Assembly: GCA_002946415.1 (NCBI GenBank)
Contig: NJPS01000010.1
Location: 558,001 to 622,000 of the forward strand
From: Rutstroemia sp. NJR-2017a BVV2
Taxonomy: Eukaryota; Ascomycota; Leotiomycetes; Helotiales; Rutstroemiaceae
Reading direction: 5' to 3'
DNA: 64,000 nucleotides
Part shown: piece by piece, positions 33,963 to 46,423 of the stretch
Layout: each line of letters opens with the position of its first letter
How positions within the stretch are numbered: position 1 is the first letter of the stretch
Translations under genes and position numbers: made by a program
Notes under the pieces: generated by a model
The model's input: the letters and a program-made list of their open reading frames with translations, nothing else
Told to the model about the DNA's origin: nothing
Databases searched by the model: none

Positions 33963-36900
33963 GGTTTAAATAGTGTTTGTTAAGACAAAATGAGATGAGT
34001 GTGGTTAGAAGAAGCAGATCAAGTTAAGTGAGATGGTTGATTGATTGATTGTATTGGAAGACGATGCTGAAGATTGAGTTGTTGGATTGAGGATGAAGAT
34101 TAGAATTTGAAGACGAGAACGACACATTATATACCCATCGACCGGGCCACAATTGAGGTATTTTTCACATCTCCAGACTCGTCATCGAGATGTAGATGTC
34201 GGCATTCCCGAGGATCAAGACGATAGATCGGAATTGCAACACTCGGCAAGTATGAGAAAGGTAAGCAGCAGATAATATTTGTTTTTTGACATCGTCGGCA
34301 ACATCGTCGGCATGAAGCTTGCTGAGTACGAGTCCTGGAATATCAAATAGAGGGGTTACTGGTGGGGGCATTCAGCTTCGGTGTGAGTGACGGAAATGAC
34401 GATTTTGTACGACCTACCTCATGAACCTCTCGCGTCTTTCCTGGGTGTGTGTGGATTATTTGATGTCCTCGCTACACTCAATACAGAAATTTCAATTAGT
34501 GGAGATGGGGAAACCAAGGGAAATCGGCATAAGTAGCCAAATTGTAAAAGCCGAAAGTGGACATCCGGCTCGAGTAATGCTTTCAAGCTCAAACCGATAT
34601 CTACAACTAAGGAAACCCGTAGAGTGGTTCGCACCAGGAGAGCGTAGTACCATGCAGACATATTATCAATCGATCTGTAGATGAAGGTAGCACAACAACT
34701 GCCAATCTTGATTTGAAAACGATCAATCCGTCGGCAAAAGCTACAGATGATACACCCACATAATCGCTCGATCAGCCGCGCACTACACAGCTTCCAACCG
34801 TGGCACACTGTGGAGATGGGAAGCTCTCATGGTATCAGAGATATATGACTGCATCGGTGGTTTTCACGTCGGAAGTAGGACAGAGATTCCCACGCATTAT
34901 AGAAGCATCAGCAATAGTTTTGCGCACCTAGAAAGACGAGAATAACACGAGAAGACCTGTCATTTTCCTAACATCGCGAAGACAAAGGACGCCACTGAGC
35001 ATTCCCGGGATCAAAAAGGGGTTGTGACTTGTATACTACTTGTATTTTGTTTGAGCACTGATTTAGATGTTTGAATTTACAAGTTTCTGCGCAACGGTAG
35101 AGAGATATAATTTTGTTCAATCGACGATTAGCCAACTTGCTGTTTGGGGAATTGGGAGATGACCATCTTGGATCCTCGATCTGTTTGGAAGCGATAATAA
35201 CGCAGGATGAATGATGATCGACTTCGGATCTCGACTATCTGGTGGAAAACTGTTCAACTTTGATCTCATCTCAGCTTCTACAAGGGGCTTAAGAGCCGTT
35301 GATGATGCGCATGTCCTCCTGCCCTCCAAACCACTATACAGCGGTCCCATTATATTCGCTGTCGTAGTTGTTGAGTCGAATGAAGAAGACACCTGGGAGG
35401 AAGTTAGATATATTCAGCTGTGTAGGATGAAATGACTCTCTCCTCGATCGATGAAGAGCCTTTTTAGTGAGTGTTGTTTGCACAGCGAGCGAGATAAGTC
35501 TGCCAGTACGATGTCTCCTCCATCTCCACTATCGTAGGGCACTTGTTCTGCGCAAACGAACTATCCTCTCATCATCGAAGGAAATTTAGTTGACCATTTC
35601 ACCAGCTCCAGCAGGGTTGCGTGTCGTCAAAGAAGAAAAGAGATAGGCAAACCTTGGTTCGGATGTACAAGAAAGGTATTTTGAAGAATGAATAAGCGAA
35701 AGTGAGGAAGTGCTCGACTTCACCTTTCGAAATCATGAACCGAAGTGCTACACGACAACTCAATGTTAGACTTCAGTAGTTCCACTCACACACATGTCTT
35801 CTGCAATCTCTCGCCTAAAACTTTCGAACTACAACTCACTCTGCTCATCAATACGACAGCGAAACGATAGGAGACCAAGCGAGGCATTTGCAGCAAGCGA
35901 TGTATGGGAGTTGTGAGTGCTTGCAAGGTAATCCAATGGACGATGATGCTGCAATGCGACCTTTCCCAGATCATGGATCAACACAAGAGTTGGCGTGAAG
36001 TGTAGTATGAGGTCATGTTGCTGCCGACTCGACACGCGTCGAGATTGACCGCACATTATCGCCAATGAAGAGGTTATTTCTGTCTCCTGCACACCCCTTT
36101 CTCACAGGATTATCACTTCCAATGCTGCCTCAATAACATGCGAACCACATATGCGAAGAGCGGATACCCTGTCAAAAGGGCGCGAGAGTTTTTCGGCCCG
36201 TATAACAACAGGGAGGGTGGTTAACTCTTTGAGTTTCACGTAGATCCTAGTGGTAGATCAATGTGCAAAGAGCAAACAGCCTGCATTGTGCATCGGTGTA
36301 ATGTCATCATGGCATCATCGGCTCCTATTGGTACGGACTTGGCAACCTCTACAATCCCCCTCTTGTTTAGTATGCTGACAGTGACGATGATTTGCAGAGA
36401 AACCCACGGGCTGTGCGACCTCAGGCTTGCATGTTGGGAAGATAATCTGATAAGCCGCAGATGGAAAGGGATGAAAACCTGCCGCTGTGCTTGCGGGTAA
36501 GATACAGGGATAGCGAGAAATCGCGTCATAGTTCGCCACCGTGGAAATCTTGCAGGTTGGGACAAAGTCTCCAGCTGGAAGCAGACAGACAATGTCCGGG
36601 CGCAAAGGTCAATCACAGCGACAAGGTCACTTGCGAATGTCAGATCAATTTCGAAGAAGGGAACCTTTGGATTAAACTGAGGGCGAGGTAAAATGGTGGA
36701 GTGGTGTCATAACGGTTGCATAGTCACTAACTTACCTAGCTTTTCTTCGATGTAGGTCATAAACGAAGCTACCGGGGCTGTCGATCCATCACACATCGTC
36801 GATGAGAGATGGCAACAGCCTCGCGCACAAGTGTATGTTCTCTTTTTCGTTGCCGCTAGCTGTGAAGCCGGAGGAAAGAAAACCATATGCGAACAAGGTG

Positions 36901-39164
36901 TCTCGAACTCGTGTTGTATGGGATGGTGTTGGTCCAGATCAAGCTGATGTCAAGCGGACCCGGCAGGGGGCCACTACCGAACTGTGCTAATGATCTCATA
37001 GGCGCAGAACAAGCCTCCACACTGCACAAGCTGTTGGTACCTCGATTGACAAACGGAACGTCTCTCGTTTGCGCGGCAATTTGATTAACTCCACGTGAAA
37101 TTCGAAACAGGACTTTGCAAAATTGAGATGGCAGTTAATCTCAACACACTTGAAGTTCTTGCTCAACTCGTACTTGGTAGTGCACGAGAAGTGGGGACCG
37201 TTAAGGACAGATAACTTTCTTGTGGCCAAAGGATTATACCCGGTTGCCACAGCCAGACACCACATCTTCTAAGAAACATCTCGGCGCCGGATTCGAAGCG
37301 CCGCCGGACCATTCTACGTCTACCTCCGATTCTCGAGCCTCTCCTCATTGAGATGAATTGATATCGAAGTTTTCGGACTGCTGCGAAAACCCTCCGAATT
37401 ATCTTCATCTCCTCTTTTCAACTCGATTGTCCGGTTCCGCTTGTGGTCCGACGACGGCATTATCGCATGTGCTCCGTCAAGTATGTGCCGGCCAGTGGAA
37501 ATGGTTCAGCCTTATTTGAAAAGTTACCCGAAACACAATATACGCTACCCTTCCTAGGTAATGTCCATCTCGCGTATTAAAGGGACGCGACGACATCCCG
37601 GGCCAGGCTAGAACTTATGACTGCCTATTTTCTTGTATTTGGGGTACCATACGATGTAGCAATTGGTATCTGGGGACTCGTGATAGAGGTACAATCGCCT
37701 TTTAAAACTTAATATTAGGCTTTACGGCCAGGCCTCAGTAACTAGACAGCGATGATTGTTCTGGAATATCATCCTTAGTAGCAACCGAGAGGGCGAGAGG
37801 GCAAGAGGGCGAGAGGACCGTTCGAAAAGTTGAAAACCAGAATGAATAATAAGTGACATCATAAAATTCTCCTTGGCACGACGTAGTTATTCCGGGGTGA
37901 AGTCGTGTGATTGGACATACTAGCGAGGGCTACTCCAACCCCCCAATTTAGTCCTCCGTAGGATCTTCTAACAGTGTGGATGTGCCTTTCCGGTGCAGTT
38001 CTCGCTCGACAAAGAAAGCATAGATTTACATTATGACATCTCTCGCCCAAGCATTACTCGCAAAGTATGAGGCACGGATGAACAAAGCCTTCATAGTATC
38101 CCCAAAATACGCCTAAAGATAGGGGATGGATTTTGCTGATCTTGCTTGATTCATGGATGCATTTTTGTTTTATTTTTGGTTCTAATTGGGAAAAGCAAAG
38201 GAAAATACTGAAAAATGGGAGAGGCTATTAGTGTACCAAGTCGCCGACCGAGCTGGAGCTACGTAGGAAAGTGAGCCGCCTAGTAAGTACAGTACCACAG
38301 ATATCGCATCATACTTTCGTAACATTGCCTATCAAAATCAAGAGTATCGCAAATCTTATGGTCGAGAAGCTTGATTTCTGAGAAGGATACGGTCGTGCCA
38401 TCGTGGTCGAGGCTGTATTCAAGGTCTAAGCTGTAAATGCGGGATGATGACTGGGAAATTGTTTCAGGTGGAACAACTCCAGTTGTTAGTGATTCACGAC
38501 TGTCGAGGGCAGTACCCTCAACAAAACATCTCAAATTGCCATTCCACGAGTCTCCGACGATATTTTGGAGCAGCAATGGAGATCTACACCCCGTCTAACG
38601 CTTTACACGCCCTCCATTTTCCATTTCCCATTAGCTTGATTTTTGAATGCACGTTCTCCCAGCTCCTTCAAAATGCTAGCGGACCTCCTAGATCAAACGG
38701 CGGCCTACGCTCCAACCACACATGACGCAGGATTACAGATGTCATGATCTGCAGGGTCTTTCCTATTCTGGGACTTCCGTCTAACCTGAATATTTCAGGA
38801 CATGAGATTGGTTGATGAGGATGCACAATGTGCTAATGCAAAGGGACTTCTCGATCGACTGTCTATTTTGGCAGAGAAAGGAAAATCCTGCCCCTTGAGT
38901 GAGACTGGTGCAAGTAGGGGTCCAGCTACTTTAGTCCAGATTTTAGTGAATCTTTAGTGAGTCTCTAAAAGTATATAGATGCTTGGGATATCAACCTTTT
39001 TCTTCTCATTCATATCATTCAATTCCACAACACTACAACATCAAAAGCTTCTTACAACAAATTCATCCATCTCCTTCACGTCCAGTCTCAATTCAAGTAG
39101 ACTACCTTCGAACAATATCATAACAATATCTCGAAAATCTTCACATAACCCAACAATCTTCACG
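33963..39164. other. Gene-poor 5.2 kb
   Basis: Apart from the promoter of the repeat protein at the left end and the leader of the 86-residue gene at the right end (TATA-like gtatatagat at 38971-38980), I see no supported gene. Frames are short, overlapping and without motifs. A small GAGGGCGA-type repeat lies at 37788-37818. Confidence 0.35.
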
Positions 39165-39425
39165 ATGTCTTCCACCACCACCTCCACATACACCATCTCC
39201 AACATGCCAACATCCAACCACTTTGATATGGAACCATCGAACTATCTCTTCCAATACTCCAAGTCCATGCACGAACACACCAAGAAGCAAATGGAGGCAG
39301 CCTCATCATCTGCGAGAAGGAGGTCAGCGAACGCTAATGGCACAAACGCACACGCCACACTACGAAGCGGAGGATCAAGCATGGACAGTAACGAGTCCTC
39401 CAACAGCTACCGACGAGGTTCTTGA
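39165..39425 (+). CDS. Small Ser/Thr-rich fungal protein, unknown function
   Basis: 86 residues from ATG 39165. The start is preferred over an upstream in-frame ATG because 38979-39164 reads as a typical A/C/T-rich fungal leader behind a TATA-like box. The middle holds EPSNYLFQYSKSMHEHTKKQMEAASSS, a probable short amphipathic helix followed by an Arg/Ser-rich segment (SARRRSANA) and a Ser-rich tail. There is no signal peptide and no membrane segment. It looks like the short conserved ascomycete proteins with an EPSNY..KSMHEHTK core, but I cannot attach a function. Confidence 0.65.
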   Translation: MSSTTTSTYTISNMPTSNHFDMEPSNYLFQYSKSMHEHTKKQMEAASSSARRRSANANGTNAHATLRSGGSSMDSNESSNSYRRGS

Positions 39426-41870
39426 AGGGAATGAACCATGAAGAAATGATCACAAGCATTTCCGGAGATGGTGGAACACAACAGCATCACAGCTTCGAGT
39501 TTGGGTCAACATTGACCATACGATATAAGGAGTTTACAGCGAGCGAAGGGGAATGAATTATACACGATAACGGAAAGGGTGGCTAGGCAGCATGTATTAT
39601 ATGGGCATCGGAGTATATGGCATTGCATTTTGGGTCAGGCACTTCAGCGAACAGCGCTCTGTTGGTCAGGGGTTTGTACAATATGGTTCGGATAGGGTGT
39701 TGAATAAGTGGCGCTGGCTACTGTGTTCAGGAGCTGGGATGAGGATCGGAAAATCAATACATACGATTGCCTCCACAGTTGTCGTGCTTTTCTATGCCTA
39801 CCATCGTGAAATGTGCCTCACTAAATAAGTACATTCAGATCTGTAACTGACTCCTCGCAAGGTTTTCCATCTCGTGCTTGCAGACCACTCATCCTAATGT
39901 TTCCCGCAGATTTACCGCGCGATTTAACTTTCTCAGTGAAAGGGCCCCAGATCTGATTCCCCGCAGCGACAACGCATCTGCCCCAAGACCCATGATCCAT
40001 TTAAGATGAAGCTTTCTCCAGATGCAGGAATTGTCCCGCCAACCACAAGATGTGAAACCAGCTTAAGACTGAACCCTAAATTTCAAAGTCCATGACGGGA
40101 ACACACACTCTATCTTGCCAACGCAACGATGTGATAACTAATCGACTGTATTCATTCCCAAGATCTCGGCATCTCTTCCATTGCATCCTGCTGTCCGTTT
40201 CCTTTCCCTTAGCCTTTTCACCGAAAGCTCTGCCTCAATCAACGAAAAGGGAAAACCCGCCCTCCTGTAGCACTAGCTCAAAAATCCAGGAGTTGGGTAC
40301 CTTCTCGCACCACCAGACGTGTCGCTCGCTGTACTAGTATCTAAGACATCAGACGAAAAGACTCCCAATAAGTTGGAGCTTTCAGCTGACTTAATCACAA
40401 CCTCGTCCATCTTTTCCGCACCAAAAACAGAATATTAACCAACCAAATTCTCGCCAACATATTCTCCATCTTCAATATTTGAATCAGATCCAATCATATC
40501 CCACCTCTCACATCTCAAAAGCAAAATCAGACTCTAAAAATAGCTTTTTAATATACCACTTGGTGTGTGCTTTCTCCTCATGTAGGTCATTTTTGAGTTA
40601 AGTTGAGCTGGAGCGCAAATGTCAAAAATGTCAAGCTCATGCATTTTACAGTAGCAATTCTTGGTTTTCCAAGGCAGACATCCCTGTAATGGGCTGGGCT
40701 GGACTGGTGCATCAGCCACACGATCCACAGTCCCCTTGGCTTGTGGGGTGAGCCTTTCTGAGCCAAGATGTCTTTAAATGTACGAGTATGGCCCGACAGT
40801 TGCGCTTGGTGGCTATAATGACGATATATGAGGCTAAGTTGAAGCGAGGATGATGGTAAGGTAGGGAGGGCAGCTGAACGGATGCAGAACTATGGAGGGG
40901 CACTGCCTCGGAGGGCGAATTGATGAGTGGGTGGAATTGTTATTGCGGTTGAGGCGCTTCGCTTTTTGGGGTGGATGATGCGGTGATAGGGAGCTGGAGG
41001 TGTGCTGAGAAGGGGTTGAAGAGCAGCGGACTGTCGCGGACTGATTTCCGGGGGACAAAAGGATCAACGAGGCCGATGGGCGCTCGCGCGACGAGTTAGG
41101 CACGACGCCGTTAGGTCCGGATACAATCGCATAGGGATAGATTAGGAAGACAATCGATGCGGAGTCTACAATGACTATATTGAAGACAGGCGAGCAGATC
41201 TAGGTCCTTCGCGCATCGCCAGAAAGTCCGCACGAGATCGACGCGAACACGCACGAATCAACGCAACGCAGAAACATTCAGTCGCAATAGACGTGGTGGT
41301 CAGGTATGGACGTGGGATCTACGAGGTGTTATATCCAATCCAGGAGGTAGAGGCATCGGGCATATCGGTAGCACTCCTTTCATTTTGCTTCTGCGCATTG
41401 ACTGGATGGATGGATGCAAGGGATATTGTTCGAGGAAAGAAACGTGGAAAACGGTGCGACACATCGAATGCCTGTGAACCGACATCTACGCTGGATGCTT
41501 TTCCTCGCGGCTCAGCCTCTACGAATATTACACAGAATACGAACAAGATATCAGATTGTTCGCACAAAGATCTAGAGGTAATGTCCCTTGTTTCAGACTA
41601 TTGATTGATCAGATCTATCACAGGCAGTCCTTGGAGGGGAGAAATTGTCCAGGAACAATATCAACCTATCATGCTGTCGCTGCAAGTCCAAATGCTGCAT
41701 TTCTTCAGATCCTAAGTTTCTGCTTTGTTTTCATACACAAACATCACCCCTTGTCAAACTAACTTGCTATCATCAGTCTACTTCTGGCGCACTCTTCATC
41801 TGCTTCTCCTCATCACCAAAATCATTACACTGTCTCTCGTTCATCACTATTATAACTTCTTTTTAAGTCC
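39426..41870. other. Intergenic, no gene seen
   Basis: About 2.4 kb with only short motif-free frames on both strands. Confidence 0.3.
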
Positions 41871-42217
41871 AAAAATATTTTCAAAATTTCCGCAAATTTA
41901 TCATTCTTTTCAATAACTCAGCGACCTGGCTTATTCATTGCTCTGTCCTTCCCCTTATAGTCTTATCTTTATCTGCGAGGAAGGCCTCAGATTGAGTGAC
42001 TCTCCCGACTTACTGTATTTTATCCATAAAGTTTCATCCAAAGCTTCAAAAAATATTTCGCGCAAATCTATTATTATTTCAATCACTAGTGACTAGGCCT
42101 CATTCTTTTGCTATGTCTTTCCCCTTATGGTCTTATCTTTATCTGCGAGAAAGGACTCAAATGGAGTCACTCTCCCGACTTACTGTATTTTACCCATAAA
42201 GTTTCATCCAAAGCTTC
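41871..42217. repeat. Imperfect tandem duplication, about 170-177 bases per unit
   Basis: Unit 1 (41871-42047) and unit 2 (42048-42217) share long blocks in the same order: aaaaatattt, tccccttatagtcttatctt / tccccttatggtcttatctt, ctctcccgacttactgtatt, and ataaagtttcatccaaagct at the end. Divergence is roughly 15-20 percent with small indels. The right end of unit 2 overlaps the last codons of the adjacent minus-strand gene. Confidence 0.85.
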
Positions 42218-42812
42218 TACCAAACTCCGCGTTCCGCATGAGACGTGCTAGCTCCTCGATCGACAACGAGCCTTTGTGAGAAGATTGAAGTTCTTCTCTG
42301 CTAGGTCGTCCAAGCGGATCACCTAGACGCTCTTGCTCCTCTTCAAAGCTCAATGTGTTGCTAGACAATCTTACAAAACCGATGTCAAAACGAGAAAAAG
42401 CGGTCGGTTCACTCTTGAAATTTGGAGTGAATATCCCTGGGCCAGCCGTAAGACAACGGGAACCGTTTGCATCTCCTAGCTTGGGGTTATGGTCAGAGAA
42501 GCTGCTTAGGGAGTTTGGTGTTTCGCTATCTTCTTCTCGACTGCTTGATGTACGCGCTTGATGTGTTAGTTCAATTAATGTTGGTTTATCTTGTCTGGCT
42601 GCAATGGCTGTGTTTTCCAATTCTGGGAGGTTTGCTATGTTTTCATCTAATAACTTCTCCTCTGGTACGTTTGCCCAATATCTGCGACAATCTTCTTCGA
42701 CATCCCCAGTAGTTCTTCGTACTGCTTCCTTTCTGAATTCAAAATCTCTGAAATCGGAATCAACTTCTCCGAGCTCTAAAGGGTTTATCGTTGACTGCAT
42801 TTCGAACTCCAT
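42204..42812 (-). CDS. Acidic 202-residue protein of unknown function
   Basis: One uninterrupted frame from ATG 42812 to TGA 42204. Glu/Ser/Arg-rich and soluble, with two charged segments that may be helical (DFEFRKEAVRRTTGDVEEDCRRYWANV and SIEELARLMRNAEFGRSFG, cited in part). No signal peptide, membrane segment or known motif. The last three codons and the stop lie in the tandem duplication, so the C-terminus may have been set by that event. No recognised family; the length and lack of stops argue for a real gene. Confidence 0.55.
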   Translation of the reverse strand: MEFEMQSTINPLELGEVDSDFRDFEFRKEAVRRTTGDVEEDCRRYWANVPEEKLLDENIANLPELENTAIAARQDKPTLIELTHQARTSSSREEDSETPNSLSSFSDHNPKLGDANGSRCLTAGPGIFTPNFKSEPTAFSRFDIGFVRLSSNTLSFEEEQERLGDPLGRPSREELQSSHKGSLSIEELARLMRNAEFGRSFG

Positions 42813-43544
42813 TGGTCTGGATATTCAGACCGTGATTAAGACTCGAAAGCTGGAAAAGATTACAAGGTCTCTCAGAAGTTGGGTTAACTTTCCTCCGAAT
42901 CCTTGCGATCTTGCTCTGATTGTCAGATTACTCTAAGGAAGGAAGATCATCTAGAGATGAGACATGATCGTTATATATAGACGTTTTCTTCACCTTGTTC
43001 GGGTTGTGATCAGGAGCTCCTCCTCAAACCTATCCCAATTCGACAAGGTCACTTTCTTTGACTTCGGAGTTGGACTTTTGGATCACCAGCCTATCAAATG
43101 TCAACGCCTTTCACTAGTACTAACTCATATCACTTCTTTTTTACATAGGTCTGATTATCGGAGACAAAAATATTGGGAATAAATTCTGAGTTCAAAGAAT
43201 TTGGACCATACCGATTCATTTAAACATCTTGAGGCCGATATGCCCCACAAAGAAACATGATAATGCCCATTGTCTGTTCATTTTTGCGATAAAGAACTCG
43301 GTTCCAATAATTGGATTGTTCAGCTATTTCTTTGAAGTTGATGGATAAAGACAAAGTCTTCTTTCTTCTCGACATTACTTTAAAATGTCAATACAGACGC
43401 GGCATGCTTTCGAAACAAGCAAAAATGATCTTCATAAGTTTTGACATCAACACAACACAGTTACTTACAGGAACAAAGGATCACCCTCGTCGTTGCATAC
43501 ACACATCTCGTGGCAAATAGAAGAGGCTGGTACTTACTATCAAC
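42813..43544. other. Divergent upstream region
   Basis: 732 bases between the ATGs of the 202-residue protein (minus) and the zinc-knuckle protein (plus). No gene seen. Confidence 0.35.
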
Positions 43545-45023
43545 ATGGGAAAGAATAACAAAGGTAAGAAAGGTAATGGAGGAGAAGGAGGAGGAGGGAA
43601 TGGGGATGGAAACAGAGGTGGAAGTACAAATGGGGGTAATCGCAACAGCAACAACCAAACGGACAACCACAACAACCATAACAACAATGGCAATGGCAAA
43701 AGCAATCGCCATGGTAATGGAGATGGAAATGGCGATCGGAATAACAAGAAAGGAAATGGCAATAGCAACGGCAACAATGGAAACAACAATGCCCGTCCGC
43801 AAAATCCCAAAGGCAAACCACCCCACGAGTGCCGCATCTGCAACCGAACCGGCCATTGGGAATCCGATTGTCGTCAGAAAGATAGCAACGCCCGACCGGA
43901 CCGATGCAGAATTTGCGGCAAGGGAAAACACTGGGAGGATGAGTGTCGCTCACGCAATGGTAGCAATGGTGGTCAAGCAGGAGGGAACAACAACCAAGAA
44001 AGAGGAAAAGCAGGCGAATGCCGAGCTCCTAATGGTGAGGACATCTCCCACTTCTTCCCTAATAACAAATTTCCAAACCGGGAATGCAAAACATGCAATG
44101 TCAGCGGACATTGGAACGGTGCGTGTGAGAAGCCAGGCTTCCATCCTGTTTCCAATCCTAATCCGGGACAGAAGCAAAATGGTAAGGGGAACGCACCTCA
44201 GGGTGGAAATGGCCGGGATCAAGATCAAGGACAAGGACAAGGTGGATATACTGGGCAAAACAGTTATAACTCGATGTACGACGACGACAGCGAGATATAC
44301 GACGCCCCGCCAACCCCATCCTTCTCCCCCTCCGCATACCAACCCCAACCCAGCTTCCGACCCTTACCCAGCTTCCCCACCCCTCAATTCTCCTCCCCCA
44401 ACCCCAGCTGGCAGACCCCTCCCCCCACAAACCGCACCCCGCTCCCCACCAGCTTCTCCCGCACCACCCGCCCCCCACCCTGCGACCCCTTCGACCCCTC
44501 CCACCCCGACTCCCCCCTCTACGCCGCCGCCCACCGCGACAACATCTGCTCCTCCTGCTTCGTCCTCGGCCACCAAACCCTCGACTGCCGACGCTGGCCG
44601 TGGCTCCTCCCCCGACACGACCCCTCCTACGCCCCGCACCCACATCCGTACCACCCCTCGCACACCCGCGTCCTCAGAACGCACCGCCCTTCCCCCGCGC
44701 CCTTCCACCCCAACACTATCACCTATCCGCAGCCAGAGCCGTATATGTACCATCAGGGGCGTCCCTGGCATGAAGATCATAGCGATTGGGAAGAGCGGTT
44801 CGGCGCGGGGAATAAGGATATTTGGGTTGGGGTGGGGAATGACGATAAAGAGGGCCGGAGGTATGTGAAGAGGGATGCGCCTGGAGGGTGTGGGGGGGCG
44901 GAGACGGGGGGTGTGTGCTCGTTTGATGAGGGGGGGGATGTGGTGATGAGGGATATTTTGGATTGGGAACGGGGGAGGAGTGCGGGGAAGGGATATGCGA
45001 GGTTTGGTGTTTGTGGGAATTAA
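43545..45023 (+). CDS. Four-zinc-knuckle (CCHC) protein, probable nucleic-acid binding
   Basis: One frame of 492 residues from ATG 43545. Residues 1-90 are Asn/Gly/Lys-rich low complexity. Four C-x2-C-x4-H-x4-C knuckles follow: 96-109 (CRICNRTGHWESDC), 121-134 (CRICGKGKHWEDEC), 181-194 (CKTCNVSGHWNGAC) and 335-348 (CSSCFVLGHQTLDC). Between the third and fourth lies a Pro/Ser-rich stretch (255-320). The tail is Gly/Arg/Asp-rich. CCHC knuckles of this spacing bind single-stranded nucleic acid, as in CNBP and Gis2, but the Trp after the His and the Asn/Gly-rich head are unlike those short proteins. There is no reverse transcriptase, integrase or protease nearby, so a retroelement Gag origin is not supported. 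Base composition swings from A-rich to C-rich to G-rich along the gene. Confidence 0.75.
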   Translation: MGKNNKGKKGNGGEGGGGNGDGNRGGSTNGGNRNSNNQTDNHNNHNNNGNGKSNRHGNGDGNGDRNNKKGNGNSNGNNGNNNARPQNPKGKPPHECRICNRTGHWESDCRQKDSNARPDRCRICGKGKHWEDECRSRNGSNGGQAGGNNNQERGKAGECRAPNGEDISHFFPNNKFPNRECKTCNVSGHWNGACEKPGFHPVSNPNPGQKQNGKGNAPQGGNGRDQDQGQGQGGYTGQNSYNSMYDDDSEIYDAPPTPSFSPSAYQPQPSFRPLPSFPTPQFSSPNPSWQTPPPTNRTPLPTSFSRTTRPPPCDPFDPSHPDSPLYAAAHRDNICSSCFVLGHQTLDCRRWPWLLPRHDPSYAPHPHPYHPSHTRVLRTHRPSPAPFHPNTITYPQPEPYMYHQGRPWHEDHSDWEERFGAGNKDIWVGVGNDDKEGRRYVKRDAPGGCGGAETGGVCSFDEGGDVVMRDILDWERGRSAGKGYARFGVCGN

Positions 45024-46423
45024 GTGGAGGGAGGTAAGTAAGTAGATAAGTAAAGGAGAGATACCAATCGGTAGGTAGTTCATTTCGAGAATTTATACTT
45101 CTTTTCATAACGTTTATTCATTATTCCTCCTCCCCATTTCCGGGGTAGTTTTCTTCCAGTTAGAAGTTTTTTCTTTGCAGGTCAAGGTAAAGGTTCAGAA
45201 TAGAAGTTCAACCATTTTCTCTTCTTCTAATATATATAATATTAACAAAATCATTAATTCAAATCAATATCCAAGAATCAAACATCTCATTACAATATAT
45301 CTATGATCTTTGCTCCAATCAATAATATTTAAGTAAATCTCTTCGATTCAATATACCAAAACAACTACTGTCTAACTATCTAAATCCTCTTCATTATAAA
45401 TCGATCTTCTATCTCTACTTACCTTTATCATAATTTCCCTCCTCCTCCTTTCCTTTTCTTTCCCCTTCATGTCCCTTTCTCCATATCCTCAAGCTTCTGA
45501 GATCTAGTGTCTTCACTCTTATCTTCTTCTTCCTCGTCTTAAAAACTTCATGTATAACTAACTATATTCAACCCCCCCTGCTACTCCCTTCCTCTTCTCT
45601 CTTTTGTATAATCTATCGCACCTTCCTTCCCCTTCCCCTTCCCCTTCCCCTTCCCCTTTCTACAAATAAATGGGAGAAAGTACAAGCACTACCTATCTAC
45701 CTATCTACCCAATCCTCCTTCTCCTCTTTTCCTTGCTCCTTCTTTCCTTACCCCCATCTATATCCATGTGTATCCTCAACTCCAATCCAATCCAATCCAA
45801 TCCAATCGCTCCCTCCCTCCAAACCAAGCACAACAGAACTCAATACCTTTTCTCGTCGAGTTCATCGGCGTTTCTTCGTACGGATATGAGTACCAGGTGG
45901 TGGGGACCATGTACTTAAACAATGCTTTCTATGGTACTATGGTTTCTTACTTACAGTTGTTATATTTCCAACCCAGTTCTCTTACTTTCCCTTCTCTTAA
46001 CTTTCCCTTCTCTTACTTTCTCTTCTCTTACTTTTCCTCTTTTACTTTCCTTTCTCTTATTTCAAATCCCGTCCAATACACTTCCATTCCATTCAATTCA
46101 ATTCAATTCAGTTTAACCCACATTCTCATCACCATCAACTTCGTGCTGGTATTTGTATTTGCTGTTCGTTATTGGATACACACTACTATATTATATTCTA
46201 TTCTAGTAACTCTACTATACCGCACTGTATATCCATCCACCCAGCAACCAGCAACCACTACATCTCCTCGCATCGCATCGCATCGCATTGCACATCTCTC
46301 AACTCCCTCTCCCTACCGAACCCGCTCTTCTCTAGCCAAATCCCTTCTACACCCATATCCATCCCCGCTCCTCCTCTCCCACAACACCATACATACACCC
46401 CCGCACCTCCTCTCCCCCTTCCA
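45024..46423. other. Pyrimidine-rich intergenic region with simple repeats
   Basis: 1.4 kb, very C/T-rich on the plus strand. It contains (ccccttc)-like tandem units at 45625-45660, (tccaa)n at 45781-45806, ttctcttactttc repeats at about 45985-46060, attca repeats at 46088-46110 and catcg repeats at 46268-46290. No gene supported; long open frames here result from the lack of purines. Confidence 0.6.

Noticed and set aside
34419..34808. 129-codon minus-strand frame in the gene desert
   Set aside because: Scattered Cys and Leu without a pattern; no signal peptide or plausible splice partner.
43441..44868. 475-codon plus-strand frame overlapping the zinc-knuckle gene
   Set aside because: Met/Thr/Ala and Pro monotony from reading biased codons in the wrong frame; the knuckles lie in the other frame.
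44364..45083. 239-codon minus-strand frame opposite the zinc-knuckle gene
   Set aside because: Gly/Val/Pro shadow of the C-rich coding strand, no motif.
45625..45660. Telomere-like repeat
   Set aside because: The ccccttc units resemble but do not match CCCTAA telomeric repeats; this is a simple pyrimidine repeat inside the chromosome.
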